From: Tetracentron sinense
Taxonomy: Eukaryota > Streptophyta > Magnoliopsida > Trochodendrales > Trochodendraceae
Direction of reading: 5' to 3'
DNA: 64,000 nt
NCBI GenBank assembly: GCA_015143295.1
Contig: CM026568.1
Span: forward strand, 14,328,607-14,392,606
Each line of letters begins with the position of its first letter. Positions within the stretch are counted from its first letter, which is position 1. The translations under genes were made by a program, and so were the position numbers. The notes below the pieces were generated by a model. It was given only the letters and a program-made list of their open reading frames with translations. It was not told where the DNA came from and ran no database searches. Shown piece by piece: positions 1-11,693 of this stretch.

Positions 1-149
1 TGCCTTTGGATAGCTATATCTTAGTTGCTGTTCCCGTTCCTGAGATGCCGTACACTTGTCGAGTCAGTACTGGTGGGGATTATCGAGGACACCTGCAGTT
101 CCGGAGCCATTGTACCAGTCATCCTTGTAGAGCTTCTCTAGGCTCTTAA

Positions 150-1195
150 TCAAGCAACAGATAGCAGAAAGGGCATCTTTCATGCTAATACACCTCTCCT
201 GCACCCTTGGTTAGTAGGACACCTACCTACAATCATAGCAGTACCAGTCGGCCTCCGTGAAGCGTACAACTTACCTCAGAAGATTTCTTAGAATCAAGGA
301 CCGATAGCAACTACAGATGTCGAAGAGCTCTACCAGCTTCTCTAAGCCCTGTCAGAGGAGGAGATCATACGATAATGTGAATGGTTAGTCACGAACAGGC
401 TACCTCGCGTCGTCTTATTAAGAAGACGGTGCATGATCCTTGCCGGTCTAACTGGCTCGGCAGCTTATGTAACACTCTGAGCACTTTGCCAATGTGGACT
501 CCCCCAGCGCATTCCAGTTATAGACCGGCAAGGAAATGATTTTGCCACCTTCACACTGCACTCTGAGCGCCTCACTAACTGATTCTAATCAGATTGATGA
601 AGCTTTAGGAGAGATCAGTGACTAGACTTTGTGGTTACATCAGGACCTTATACAGATGCAGTATACCGGCTTTGGGTGGAAAACTCTGACATTCCATCCA
701 GTATGCACATGCCCAGGGAACTGCCCACCCCAGTCTCAGCTCCATCACGCGAGACCATACCCTTGGCTGAAAAGGTAGTTCCCTGGAGAGACATCTTCTT
801 GGAGAGACAGCTCCAAATCCAGATAAAAAAGAAACTGCTTCAGAAAGCCCAACAGGTATCCAGGTTATAGGAAGCAGAGCAAGACCATGAACTTCTAACT
901 ATGCAAGAGCAGATTGAGCAGCTTGAGCGGACAGTCCGATCTTGTCAGAAGAAGTGAAAATGTGACGCCAAGGAAACAGCCGTCATCAGGGCCTAGTTGT
1001 ACTTCTACCAAGAATAGTTTGATAGTGCAAAGGCTGAGATGACCTCCCGTATCCAACAGTTGGGATATCGGATGTTCAACGCTACCGAGACCATTGCAAA
1101 CATTGAGGTTGAGGTCACATCCCTCCAACAGCAGATCGTAGACCTGGACGATGTGCCCCGGCCACTTGACTTCGCAATCTTTGACGGACCTGCCT
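150..1195 (+). pseudogene. Decayed retroelement ORF1-like region with coiled coil
   Basis: Broken reading frames on + translate into recognisable pieces between stops. The piece around 631-870 (TSGPYTDAVYRLWVENSD) is followed by glutamine- and glutamate-rich helical sequence up to about 1195, which looks like a coiled coil. The layout (extra ORF, coiled coil, then a gag-like zinc-knuckle segment at 2130-2240) resembles the ORF1-gag arrangement of Ogre-type members of the Tat lineage of Ty3/gypsy elements. Several in-frame stops show that it is dead. The assignment to Ogre-like ORF1 is an inference from general pattern, not a database match. Confidence 0.4.
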
Positions 1196-1753
1196 AGGAT
1201 CGAGTCTTTTCTCGTTTTTGAGTCACACAGTCCTGTACTCTTTTCGCACACATCAAGTGCAAAATCCTTTCTAGCATCTTCTTCCTTGCATCATGAACAT
1301 GCATATTTAGCCGGCAAGTCACTCTATTCACAATGGTGCCACGACACTGAGTGCAAACACTTACACTACGCCCCTTAGGCATTACTGCATCATCCATGCA
1401 CCCTCATTGCTACTGCTCGTGCTAGTATCCCTAGAGTCCAGTCTATCCCTAGTCAATGCATTACCAATATTGCATTGTACCTAGTATCACTCATGCATTT
1501 AGCCTAACCCTGTCCATTCATCATATAGTAAGCAGCACTCCCAGAATTGACCTAACTCTGGCATACAAACTACGCCCATCCTGTTTATCTCATCATAAAT
1601 ATTGTTTAAGGATTGAGTCATTTTCCATTTTGAGTCTCACCTCATTCATCAGGTCTAACCCACGCATGCTCAAGCATTTTAGATTCACATAACTTACCCC
1701 CGGTATTGACTCGTTATATATTTTCAGATCCTACCTTACCGAGGTAGTAACAC

Positions 1754-2259
1754 AATGACCCAAGCAATGGAACAAAGAGAAGCATCGAGCGACCAAGAGA
1801 TTATCTTGACAACCCTCCTCTGTCAAGAGCAGGACATCAAGGAAATCAAGTCTCTCCTCTAGGATATGATGACTGCTCTAAACAAACTCCTGGTGGCACA
1901 AGGGCAAACCTAGATCCGCCTCTACCTCTCTGACGAACATATCTAACCCAGTGGCACAACCACCGAAACCTTCCACCCATTTGCTTGCCAAGCCTCCAAA
2001 AGAGTGGGCAACACCTAAGCATTTCACCCCTCTTCCACTCGACCAACTCCTATCGACTCTCGTAGAAAGGAAGCTGATCGCACTTCATGGACCTACCTCG
2101 TTACTATCCCTAGAAAAGAGAGGCTGCAATTACCAGGAACGCAAATACTGCGCTTTTCATCAAGGCCCTAGGCATTCCACTGATCACTGCATCCCTCTAA
2201 AGTACGCAGTCGAAGACCTAATCGATGAAGACAAACTCAACTATGTGCCTAGTAATTAG
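1754..2259 (+). pseudogene. gag-like remnant with zinc-knuckle-like motif
   Basis: A frame ending at 2259 contains RKYCAFHQGPRHSTDHC followed by IPLKYAVEDLIDEDKL. This is the C-x-x-H / G-H / C pattern and trailing 'L-K..V-DLID' helix seen at the end of gag in Tat/Ogre-type elements. Upstream frames at 1754-1950 are interrupted by stops. No protease or reverse transcriptase follows: the next 7 kb is non-coding. The element is therefore either internally deleted or a non-autonomous derivative. Confidence 0.5.
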
Positions 2260-2329
2260 TGCTCCTGAAAACCTTGTCCCCTCACCAGCCCATCATCAGG
2301 CCGCCTTTGTGCCACCAGCCCATTAGAAG

Positions 2330-3240
2330 GAGGAAATTTGGAAACAAGATGCTGAGTTCGGTTGATCAAAACCAGGCCAAGTCTAAGTCAGTCTTAGTTA
2401 GGTTTTATTTTCTATAATAGTCGGCCGCAGTGGCCCCAGTACGAGTCTAGTCCAGAGTCCAACTCTTTCAATTCAATGAAATCACTCTCTTTCTCAAGAG
2501 TTTCATCTCCTTTGTCATGCATAGCTGAATGCTTCTTAAGCTCATTTGCTTTAACAAGAGGTCACCTAAACAGATAATCAGACACACAATCCTCAGGGGC
2601 AGAATACGATGAGGAGCACAAACCTCGTCCTGTATAGAGCCGGCTAGTAACTCTGAATGTAAAGGTCAAGACCTCGCCCCGCCAGGGGCAGGGGGTAATC
2701 AAAAGCAAGGGGCAAGCCCGTCTCCGATCATCTGACATAATCTCCAATCATACCCCGCCATCATCAATGCTAGGGGTAGGGGGCAACCTTTTTTTCAAGA
2801 CACGCATCGAAATTGATATCCGAACAAGTGACTGACAACTTCAGAAAAGTTGCGTAAATCTACTAGTCAGGGGAAAATGCTTCGCCCCAGTAAAAGCTAG
2901 GGGCAATATCGAACCGATAAGTGGATCCCGAACCAATCAAATGGGCAAAATCAAAGTACAACACTTAAGATATTTTCTGATAAATGCTTGCACTTTTAGT
3001 CACTTTAGGAAAGGACAGGAAGCCATCCTTGACACCCCTCCATCTCTAACAATGAAAACCTTTTTATAGATCAATGAAACCCGCTAGTTAGCCATTTGAG
3101 CCTGACAACCTTTCTTTCATAAAACCTTTTCAAGGATACCCTCCCTTGCCAAACTATGGCGTTTAACTGAACTACGTCATGGCCTGATCCTGCAAAGGGT
3201 ACGTAGGCAACTTGAAAAATCAGGTACGGTCACTAAAAGG
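2330..3240. other. Non-coding retroelement-derived stretch
   Basis: No credible coding frame. The text is rich in 'aggggcagggggcaa'-type phrases (2590-2900). It contains a GGGTACGTAGGCAACTTG phrase near 3196, echoed by GAGTACGTAGGCAACCC near 9087. The repeated phrase supports treating 1-9550 as parts of one degenerate retroelement. Nothing else is recognisable. Confidence 0.35.
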
Positions 3241-4380
3241 TGATTATACCTCCACGACTTCCCTACATAGAGTCCAAATATCCCCAGTGGAGCCAAAGCC
3301 TCGCTAATGTCTCTCTGCGGAGTCCAAACAAATCAAAAATCCTCTCGACTTTCCCAGTCGAGTCAACTCTCAAGGGTACAAAAATTCCATCAAAGAAAAG
3401 CCCAAAATAGAAGTTCAAACATTTTCAAAATCAGAGACTCCCCACAGAGACAACCCCTTCGGACTCTGTCCCCAGTAGACACCTTTCAAGGAAAATCTCT
3501 CCCGAAAAACATTCCCCAAGTAGAGACAACTTCTCTCGAAACCAGCCCTAGCAGGGACAACCTGTCTCAAATTCCCCAACGGAGCAAAAAAAATTCGCTG
3601 GAAATCCAAAAATACAAATCCCCAGGAGAGTACAACGGAAGAGATCCCCAAAAAGGGTAATTGCAAAGGAGAAATCCTAGGGTGTCCCAAACTTCGGTCC
3701 CCCCAGCCTACATTTCTTCCTATCACAAGTCTTCCTAGCTCCCTTAGAGACTGAAAATGCAAACAACTTATCATACAAGTACTCGAAAGCAAGATACCAA
3801 TATCTAAGGCAACAGGAACAGAACTCCGTTCAAATCCATCGCAAGCCCGATAAAAACTAGAAATGACATTGGTGCGCAAAAATTACACGAACCACAGGCC
3901 TAGTCTCGAGACCAGGGATAAAAAAGAAAAGAAAACTTATCAGCTTCGTAGGCATGAGGAAAACTGGCAACGGCCTTATTGCGCAAAAATCATGCGAATC
4001 CCATGACTTGATCATTCCAAGGGTAAAAAAATAGAGAAAAACTGAAGAGCAGTTTGACAACAGAATCCCGCAGCATCCAGTCTCACTAGACGCCCAATCA
4101 TTCCCAGCAGATGACATTAAAAAATAGTTTCCCAATAGATTTCAATTCCCCAGCAGACGGTTGATGATCTCCAGCAAAGTGCCACTCCCTAGCAGTGGTC
4201 CACAACAGTGTCATATTCCATAACAGATCCCTAGTAGAAGCCTCCAATTGCTCTCTACAATACTATCCCTAGCAAAAGTCTAGAAGCTCCCCAGCAAGCT
4301 TCTCCCTAGCTAGAGTCCAATCTCCGGCAGCAGCAAAGTAGAGCAAGTCTTATTGGCAAAGCAACCTCAGCTCCTCAGCA
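3240..4380. repeat. Degenerate short-period repeat (CCCAGYAGAGNC)
   Basis: Words such as ccccagtggagcc, cccagtcgagtc, ccccagtagac, ccccaagtagag, ccctagcaggg and ccccagcagac recur every 20-50 bases from about 3280 to 4330. They are not in strict register, so this is an old, eroded minisatellite-like array. Open frames here (for example 3307-3660 on + and 3415-3879 on -) are Ser/Arg-rich or low-complexity products of the repeat. Confidence 0.45.
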
Positions 4381-5210
4381 AAGCCCGACTCCGCAAAGGG
4401 GCAAAGCACGGCTTCATCAATGTTATAATAGGACAAATCTGCTTAACATCGTACTCTACCCCTAAAGGCATAATCTATTTACCCTATAAAAGTGATCTCC
4501 CTGTGAAATCACATAAGCAAAGGAAGCATTCAAGTTCAAATCCTAAGTCTTTTTGTCACCACCAGAGTTCTCATACTCGTCGGATCAACCATCCTCGAAG
4601 TCTCCCGAGTCTGTCAAATCCTGTGACATCTCCCAATCACTGCCAGAGTCTCAATACTCACTGGATCAATTACCCTCCAATTGTCTGTCTATCAGCTTGG
4701 CCAGATCAAACAGAACTCAGCAATCGCCCAAGATGCATCACAGTTCCAACAAGAAGCAAGAGCAAGATCGAATGCCTCTGGAATCTTCAATCAGCAAAGG
4801 ACTAGTCTCTAAAAACAAGTCATGTACCCAGCCCTCCATCAACCTGCATGCCATACCGGGGAAACCAGGACTAGTCAAGCCTTTCATGCATCAGCATAGG
4901 TCAAGTCGTGCATGTCATTCACACACACAATCCTGCATAGTCAGTACACATATTACACTCTAACTACACTGCATACTAGCTATATGCACTCAATCGAGTC
5001 ACCCACAATACACCCTAGCTACACATTAGCTGCATACAAGGTGAAAGTCTCATCCAATACGTTCAAGTTGCACAACACATTGCACTTTAACTGCATGCAC
5101 TTAATCAAGTCACCACTACAGTTGTGTTCCAGTTGCTTCTCACTATTATTCCAAACATGATCAAAATTCAGTGCCTCTCGGCCATATAAATATCAAATCC
5201 GGCATCATGC
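4381..5210. other. Intergenic / retroelement-derived sequence, no gene seen
   Basis: Open frames (4353-4805, 4553-4963) overlap one another and are low in complexity. The stretch 4900-5150 consists of 'tacacactaactgcat' and 'caatcgagtcacc' type near-repeats. No protein family is recognisable. Confidence 0.3.
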
Positions 5211-5220
5211 CTCAAACCAG

Positions 5221-5830
5221 TTCGACACCCCCATGTGTCCTCGACATCCCGTGTGTACTTTTACAGTGTACACCACCAGCATGTCCCTTTTGTAACACCT
5301 CTGTGTGTTCGAGACATCCCAGGTGAGCGCCAATATAACACACTTTGTCGGCACCTCGCATGTCTCCTTTTGACACCCTGTGTGTCCTTGGTATCCCAAG
5401 TAAGCGTCGACATAACACATTTTATCGACACCTCGTATGCCTGACATCCCATGTGTACTTTTACAGTGTACACCAGAATGTTCCCTTTGTGAGACCTCTA
5501 TGTGTCTTTGGCATCCTAGGTGAGCGTCGAAATAACACACTTTGTCAACACCTCATATGCCCGACATCCCGTGTATACCTTTACAGTGTACACCACCAGC
5601 ATGTCCCCTTTGTGACACTCTCGTGTGTCGAAGACATCTCAAGTGAGCGCCAACATAACACACTTTTTCGGCACCTCACATGTATTATTTTGACACTCTG
5701 TGTGTCCTCGACATCCCAGGTGAGTGCCAACATAACACACTTTGTCGGTACCTTGCATGTCCAACACCCCGTGTGTTTCCAAACACCCCATGTGTTCTCG
5801 ACACCCCGCGTGTCCTCCGATCGATTCGGT
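5221..5830. repeat. Composite tandem array, A-B-A-A-B unit order
   Basis: The landmark AACACACTTTGTCG (with small variants) occurs at 5337, 5414, 5534, 5657 and 5734, giving spacings of 77, 120, 123 and 77 bases. The longer A unit contains a 'cgacatcccgtgtgtac' plus 'acagtgtacacc' segment (5263, about 5465 and 5585). The 77-bp B unit lacks it and has a 'tttgacaccctgtgtgtcc' phrase instead. The array decays into short 'acaccccgtgtgt' units at 5765-5830. Open frames across it on both strands are repeat artefacts. Confidence 0.75.
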
Positions 5831-6169
5831 TAATATCCCTAAAGAAAAACTGTTTCGATCAAACCCCCTACCGCTTTTGATAAACACTTTCTTCCGGCAA
5901 GCGCCTCCGGGCTACGCCATCCTTATATCCATTTTTTCCCCAGCTAATCGCTATCCACTAATAGTAGACCTAACCACCTCATTGCACTCCCCATTTGCAC
6001 AACATGCATACATCTCATCATCCATAAAATCCATCTTGGTGTAAAAATATGATGATTCTAGTCTTTACCGTTCAATTGTCATCCTGACATTCTCCGGCAA
6101 AGAGAGACAGCTGAAAGTACCCAATTTTTACACTCTTATCCAAACCATAGTTAAAAATTTCAACTATGG
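5831..6169. other. Short non-coding linker
   Basis: No coding frame and no repeat structure beyond scattered similarity to the flanking arrays. Confidence 0.3.
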
Positions 6170-6650
6170 TTATCCCCAACTAAACCCTAGTATCACTAGG
6201 TAGATCCTAATCTAAACCCTAGTAGCCCTAGGTAGACCCTAATCCAAACCCAAGTAGCCATAGCTAGACCCTAATCCAAACCCTAGGCTAACCCTAGGTC
6301 TAACCCTAGGTAAACCCTAGGCCTAGCCTTAGTCTAAACCCTAGATAAACCCTAGACTAAAGCCCCTATGGGCTCAAGACCCATTTCAACTAAAAAAACC
6401 TAAACCCTAGACCAAACCCTAGGGTAAACCTAGGTAAACCCTAGACCTAACCCTAGGCTTAGCCCTAGTCTAAACCTTAGGCTAAAGCCCTTACGGGCTC
6501 AAGGCCCATTTCAACCAAAAACAACCTAAACCCTAGTCTAACCGTAGGCTAACCCTAGCTAAACCCTAGACCTAACCCTAGGCCTAGCCCTAATCTAAAC
6601 TCTAGGGCAAACCCTAGGTAAAACCCTATGGGCTCAAAGCCCACTCAAGG
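6170..6650. repeat. Degenerate AAACCCTAG-rich array
   Basis: Dense 'aaaccctag', 'taaccctagg' and 'ctaaaccctag' words run through the block. It is organised in longer units of about 125-140 bases, each containing an 'agcccctatgggctcaag' phrase (near 6362, 6486 and 6625) followed by 'cccatttcaac' and more AAACCCTAG words. The word contains the plant telomere heptamer CCCTAAA in permuted form, but the units are 9-11-mers rather than clean 7-mers. Confidence 0.65.
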
Positions 6651-7479
6651 CCAAAAACTCCAAAAAACGTTGCTAATTCATCTTTGGGCCCAAACATGGA
6701 CCCACAAGGCCCAATCATAGTGGGGCCTACTTACTTTTTCAAAATTTGAATTTGGGTGCCAACTCCAAGAGGGGAGGTTTGTTTTCGGTCGAGGTGAAGC
6801 TGGGCCCAAAATGGAAACCAAATAAAAAAAAAATTTCAAAGTTATTGTTCACTGTCTTCTACCTCAGAACAGCGTACTAACTGTTGTTCCAGTTGCTCCA
6901 GCTCCTTCCTAGCCACGTCCAGCTTGTCCCCCATACCTGGGGGGATGACCGAAATGCCCTTGGCCCTGCTCCCCCTCTCCTATAAATCCCCTACTCCCCC
7001 ACAGTTTCTGGACGCCATTTTTTTTTTGCATCAAACCCCTGCCAAAACCAAATCAGCTCACTTGCACCTTCACTCAACCTTCACCACCCATCCCAGTCGA
7101 CCCTTAATCTCCTAAGATCATCCCAAGTCCTCCAAGGAACCATCTCAGCCCCGTACTAACACCACAGCTCCTCCACCATCCTGCTGCCACCTTGCACCAC
7201 TTGCCACCATCTCCTTACCACCACCGTAGCAATCGAGAAAGGGTAGGACCACCCCTCACACATCTTTATTTTGTTATTTCAAAGCTTTGTAAGGGACTCC
7301 TGGTCCCATTCTAGGAGTCACATATAGCGTATTTTTTTTAACTTACACTGTCAAACCGAGGATAGGGTCCTACCCCATTCATAGGTACGGGGAAACCCTT
7401 GAGGTTTCGGGTACAAGAGCCCTTATCACCTCAGTGCTCCTCTGTAGGTACTGGGGGTCCCTCAAGTCATGAGGGAACC
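6651..7479. other. Non-coding stretch
   Basis: Pyrimidine-rich, with a short open frame at 6924-7115 that has no recognisable family. A T-rich segment at 7260-7340 and 'gggaaccctt' phrases are visible. No gene or element boundary can be supported. Confidence 0.3.
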
Positions 7480-8830
7480 CTTGGTAACCATGGTTGCAAC
7501 CCCAGTAAAGCAAAAAAAAAATTCAAAAGATTTTTCCATTTTCGGCCTTGATTGTAACACCCCTTTAACCATGGTTAAGTTAGGCTTTGGTCAAGTCTAG
7601 GGCCATGGATAGTCTCACCTCACCTCTGGCTACCTACCTTGGTCATCCCAGCCTCTAACTCATCCCTTAACCATGGTTAATTTTGGCCTCAAAGGTTGAA
7701 ACTCACCATTTCGAACAATCAAACAGGGTGTTTTTGACCCTCTGTGGAGCCCACACCAAACCTCCCCCTGGGCCCACTAAAGGCCCAAGGTGTTCCCTGC
7801 ACTTCAGGCTACACACCCATGATCTCAATTTCCCCTGGGTCATCCCCTAACCCGACTTAACACAATGCAAATCATGGCTAAAAAGCTAGTTATTAAAACT
7901 CATTATTTCATGTATTACCAACCAAGGCCTTTTTGGCCCATTGTGGGGCCCACACCAGACCTCCCCTATGCCCACCAAAGGCGTAGGGTATTCCTTGTAC
8001 TTTAGGCTATCCTCACATGGTCTCAGTTTCCCCTGAGGTTACCCCTAACCCAAGTTACCAGCCCACAAACTATGGTTAAAAGCATGACTGAAATTTCTAT
8101 TTTTTTTATTTCTGGCCTTTGTACGGGGTCCAGACCAGGTAGGAGACCATTGTAGGCCCTGCCATGATCCCTAAGCCCACTTTTGACCAAATCGGATCCT
8201 TAACCATGGTTAAATCCATCTGTGGTTAATATTTAACTATGGTTAAACACCCCTTAGCCCACAAAATTCTGAAAAATTGATTAAAAAATCAGAAATATTC
8301 CCAGAATTCCAGAAAGATTCTCTGTGATCATTTTTATCTTGGTTAGAGCCCTTAACCATGGTCAAACTGCATCTTTGGTTAGTTTTTAACCATGGTTAAA
8401 CAGCCCTTAACCAACAAAAATTTGGAAAAATACTCAGAAATTCAAAAATATTCTGAGAAGTCCAAAAATGATCTGTTTCAGCTATTTAACCTCGGTTGGT
8501 AGCCCTAACCATGGTGACCTCCCCCCTTAACCATAGTTAAGCAATCCTTAACCACTGGAAAAAATCTAGAAAAATCCCAAAAAAATCTAAAAAATATAAA
8601 AAGATCAAAAACAAGCTTTTTGAACCATTTTACCATGGTTAGCACCCTTAACCATGGTTAACTCTCATTTAACCCGATTAGCAACCCTAACCCTTGGTTA
8701 AAGCGTTTTTGGCCTACCGGACCTCATCCCTTAGTCTACCGGGCTCACCCTAGACCTACCGGGCCCAACCTCAGCTTATCGAGCTTGACCTTATCATATC
8801 AACTCTGATTAGCTATCCTAACCATGGTAA
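7480..8830. repeat. Cluster of TTAACCATGGTTAA palindromes
   Basis: The perfect 14-bp palindrome TTAACCATGGTTAA occurs at about 7565, 7667, 8200, 8386 and 8648. Eight or so near copies (AACCATGGTT, TTAACTATGGTTAA, TTAACCATAGTTAA) lie near 7487, 8071, 8233, 8352, 8500, 8527, 8630 and 8818. Spacing is irregular, so this is not a simple tandem array. Between copies there are 'gaaaaat' A-rich stretches and 'cctaccgggcc' phrases (8700-8930). No coding frame is credible. Confidence 0.75.
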
Positions 8831-9555
8831 GTTTGACCTAACCCCAGTTAGCAACTTTAATCTTGATCAAACTCCTCTCCTGGCCTACCGGGCCTAAAAC
8901 CTAGTCTACCGGACTACCCATTGGCCTAACAGGCCCAATACGTTGCACATTGACCAACTTCGGTTAAACAAAACCCTAATATACCGGATTAGGCCTATTA
9001 ACCACCCTTGGTGCATACACACACACCCTAGTCTTGACACGGGCTCATGTGGCAGAACTACGCTCGGTTTAATCTCACCCCAATGTGAGTACGTAGGCAA
9101 CCCAATGCGGGTTCGACCCTAGTTAGTTTTTCTTTCTTAGATTAGTATTACATTAAACACTAAGACATTTGATTAACATTGACATTAATTGACTTAATCC
9201 TAGTGAGTAAGGAACTGTTATAAAACGAAAGCTTCGAGGTACCTAACACCTTCCCCGGACTTAACTGAACTTCTTGCCCTAATCTCAATCACAGACCAAG
9301 ACCTTATCCAAATCCCGGAGACTTATCCCTTCTGAATGAATAGCTGGCGGCTCTAAACTCACCCGTGAAATTAATCAGGGTTCTTCGAAACCCGTGCTCA
9401 CACAACAACCACAAGCAACAATAAGAGCCGATTATATCAGTAGCCTTTGCTTGATGTCCGAGTGGCTTCAGTATGAACCCAAGGTTGAAGACACGAGTTG
9501 GGAAGGAGATACTGTCCTTTTGTTTCTTTATTTGTCTATGTAATAAAGACAATGG
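8831..9555 (+). mobile_element. Candidate terminal (LTR-like) part of the degenerate element
   Basis: The stretch contains GAGTACGTAGGCAACCC (9087), 'ggtacctaacaccttccccgg' (about 9237) and 'agctggcggctctaaac' (about 9342). Comparable phrases (a 'taacaccttccc' block followed by a 'ggcggctct' block) are familiar from LTR ends of large plant gypsy elements of Ogre type. No second LTR copy is visible in the window, so boundaries are unproven and the family name is tentative. Confidence 0.3.
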
Positions 9556-9562
9556 GAGAAAG

Positions 9563-9967
9563 GCTCTTTTGTGAAAGTCACAGAGGCTGTAACATTTATT
9601 TACAAGCAGAAAAAAATCAATGGATGTTTAGCAATTGAAAACACTCTTCCTCATAAGAACCCGCTTTGATACCATGTGATTTTCACGCATGCACACATAG
9701 AAGAGAAAAAGGTTTACATGGTTCGGCAAAAAGGTGCCTACATCCATGAGTGTAACCTCAAACTGTCATGAGAGGGATTACAAAGATTCCACTATTAATA
9801 GGTCTCTTCATACACGTATAGGAAGATAAACCAAATCTCACTCCTCTCCTATACTTGCTAAGAATATAAGATTTAAGATGCACTTACTAACAATATCACC
9901 ACTACTATAGCAACCCAATCTCTCTACCAATTTTGCTTGATCCATATAAGATCACACCACCTCAACA
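9563..9967 (-). mobile_element. Truncated Ty1/copia fragment: LTR plus primer-binding site
   Basis: On the minus strand the sequence TGGTATCAAAGC (9663-9674) directly follows an LTR boundary at 9675. This is the initiator-Met tRNA type primer-binding site used by plant copia elements. On + the LTR reads TGTGATTTTCACGC from 9675 and contains the 'tttacatggttcggcaa' phrase common in copia LTRs. A plausible far end is ...CTCAACA at 9967, giving about 293 bp. Only about 110 bp of internal sequence remains (9563-9662). The body and the second LTR are absent. Confidence 0.5.
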
Positions 9968-10369
9968 CTTAAGTTCAAATTAAATTAAATTTATTTATTG
10001 GTTTGTTTGATCTCAAATGAAAAGAAAAGCTTCTTAATGATAAACTCACGTGCATTTGACTTTACACAAAACATTTGGTTTATTTTTAGAGGTAGAATAT
10101 GAACTGGAGCTCTAGATTTCCTAAGCTTCCGAAATGCTTCCAAAACACGTTTTGGGAAAGGAATTTTGGTAAATATTGAAATAATGTAAAGGATATTTCT
10201 GTCCATAAAATTTTATATTTACCCATGTTTTCGGAGCACCAAAAATTCAGAGAAATCCAGAGTATCAGTTCATAATTAAACTCTAAAGGTTGAATGAGGA
10301 GATATTTCTAATCAACTATGAACAAGAGATCCGTTGAAGAGATAACTAACGCAACCCAAAATATCCTTT
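9968..10369. other. AT-rich intergenic stretch
   Basis: No credible coding frame and no repeat structure. It is the pre-insertion context of the hAT-type MITE that begins at 10378. Confidence 0.3.
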
Positions 10370-10377
10370 ATGACAGT

Positions 10378-10904
10378 CAAGGGCGGAGCGCCCCCCCCCA
10401 AAATTTTTGTAATTCCTTCTTTCTTTGGTATGAATTAGTGGCCCCTCAAATATTTTTAATTTTTTTCAGTATACTCCCGAGCAATATTTTTTTCATACAT
10501 ATAGTCGGCCCCCAATGAAGTCCAACTATGCCCTTAGGTTGCCACATGTCCCCACAGACACCCCTTAACTATTGTTAAAAGTCTCCCACTCTTAGGGTTC
10601 ACTTACTTATCCTTAGTTTTTAGAAAAAATATTGAATATTTTTAACCTTACGAGTTAGTGAATTTTAACTAGGGTTTGAAAAAAAATTGATTTAAAAAAA
10701 AAAAAAAAAACCAAGGATAGGTGGGTGAATCTTAACCACAGTTAAGATATATCAATAGAAACATGTGCCAACCTCAAGGGCATTACCGGGAAAAAAATTC
10801 TCAAAATAAAAAAATCACCCCAAATTTTTTTTCATACCCTCAAATCCATTAGTTTTTTATACATGTATTTGGTCCCCAATGAAAAATTCTTGGCTCCGCC
10901 CTTG
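10378..10904. mobile_element. hAT-type MITE (CAAGGGCGGAGC TIRs)
   Basis: The ends are perfect 12-bp inverted repeats CAAGGGCGGAGC. They are flanked by a perfect 8-bp target duplication ATGACAGT at 10370-10377 and 10905-10912. An 8-bp TSD with CA..G tips is the signature of hAT elements. There is no transposase frame, so it is non-autonomous. The inside forms a large imperfect hairpin. The left arm (10533-10610, 'gccacatgtcccc', 'ttaactattgttaa') pairs with the right arm (10714-10775, 'ggtgggtgaatcttaaccacagttaag') around A/T-rich runs. That hairpin is the shared module described in the findings. Confidence 0.85.
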
Positions 10905-11059
10905 ATGACAGTAGTAGTTTGAAAATTACAAATCAAAAAGAAGGGTATTCTGCCAACTAAAACTTTTTCAGTAATTTTCAAAATACCCCTGTCAAGGCAT
11001 GTTTTGGGTTCCCCTGATTATCTCTTCAACTTTGTTCATAATACCTACGCCTGGTTGTG

Positions 11060-11360
11060 TATGCGCGTTAGGGTGTATGTGTGTGTGTGTTGCATGATAA
11101 CCTTTCTACTAAAAAAAACCATTGATGTTTACCGTGTGTGTTAGGGTGTGTATCCTAAGTTTAGTCCCACATCGGTTGGGAAGTGGACTTTGCAGGGGTG
11201 TATAAGGGGTCATCATCAACCCTCCTTAAGACAGCCCCTTTTGGAGTGGTTGCATGGACTTACCTTTATGACACCTTAGCGGCTACCTTAGGTCTAGCCG
11301 TGTGTGTGCGTTAGGGTGGATGTGTGTGTTACATGATAACCTTTCTACCAAAAAAATTCT
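11060..11360. repeat. TRIM-like repeat with flanking direct repeats
   Basis: A direct repeat of about 50 bases ('gcgttagggtgtatgtgtgtg ... catgataacctttctac') occurs at about 11066-11118 and 11309-11359. Between the copies lies 'tttagtcccacatcggttgg' and 'aagtggactttgcagggg', phrases common in short plant terminal-repeat elements. Exact ends are not clear and there is no coding content. Confidence 0.45.
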
Positions 11361-11684
11361 TCTTCATAGTTACTATCTATTTCTAAATGTCCTAATCAAG
11401 GAAAAGAAACACCTTTTTTTGCTTCTATTACCCTAATGCATGCTTACAAATAGGAACACTAAAGTCAGGGAGGAGGTATAAGCTGTTAAGTATTTTTATA
11501 AATGGAGTTCTTCAATTTCTTTTAAGGGTCCCTTCTTTTGTTAGACTAATAATCCTTGGCATTATGCACTTTGTCATGGTAATTATTAGGAAATTTGAGT
11601 CACTTATGCCAAGATTTTTAATAAAATTAATTCTTACCATCATGAGAATTCAAGTTTTATATTTTTTCATGAGATTTGAAATCA
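11361..11684. other. Intergenic stretch, no gene seen
   Basis: AT-rich sequence without recognisable features. An open frame starting at 11564 runs into the MITE at 11694 and is not a gene. Confidence 0.3.
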
Positions 11685-11693
11685 TTCATTTTG

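Noticed and set aside
5205..5887. Several Cys/His-rich frames on both strands
   Set aside because: By-products of the A-B tandem array; each frame repeats with the unit.
6170..6650. True telomeric tract
   Set aside because: The repeats are irregular 9-11-mers within 130-bp units, not clean TTTAGGG arrays.
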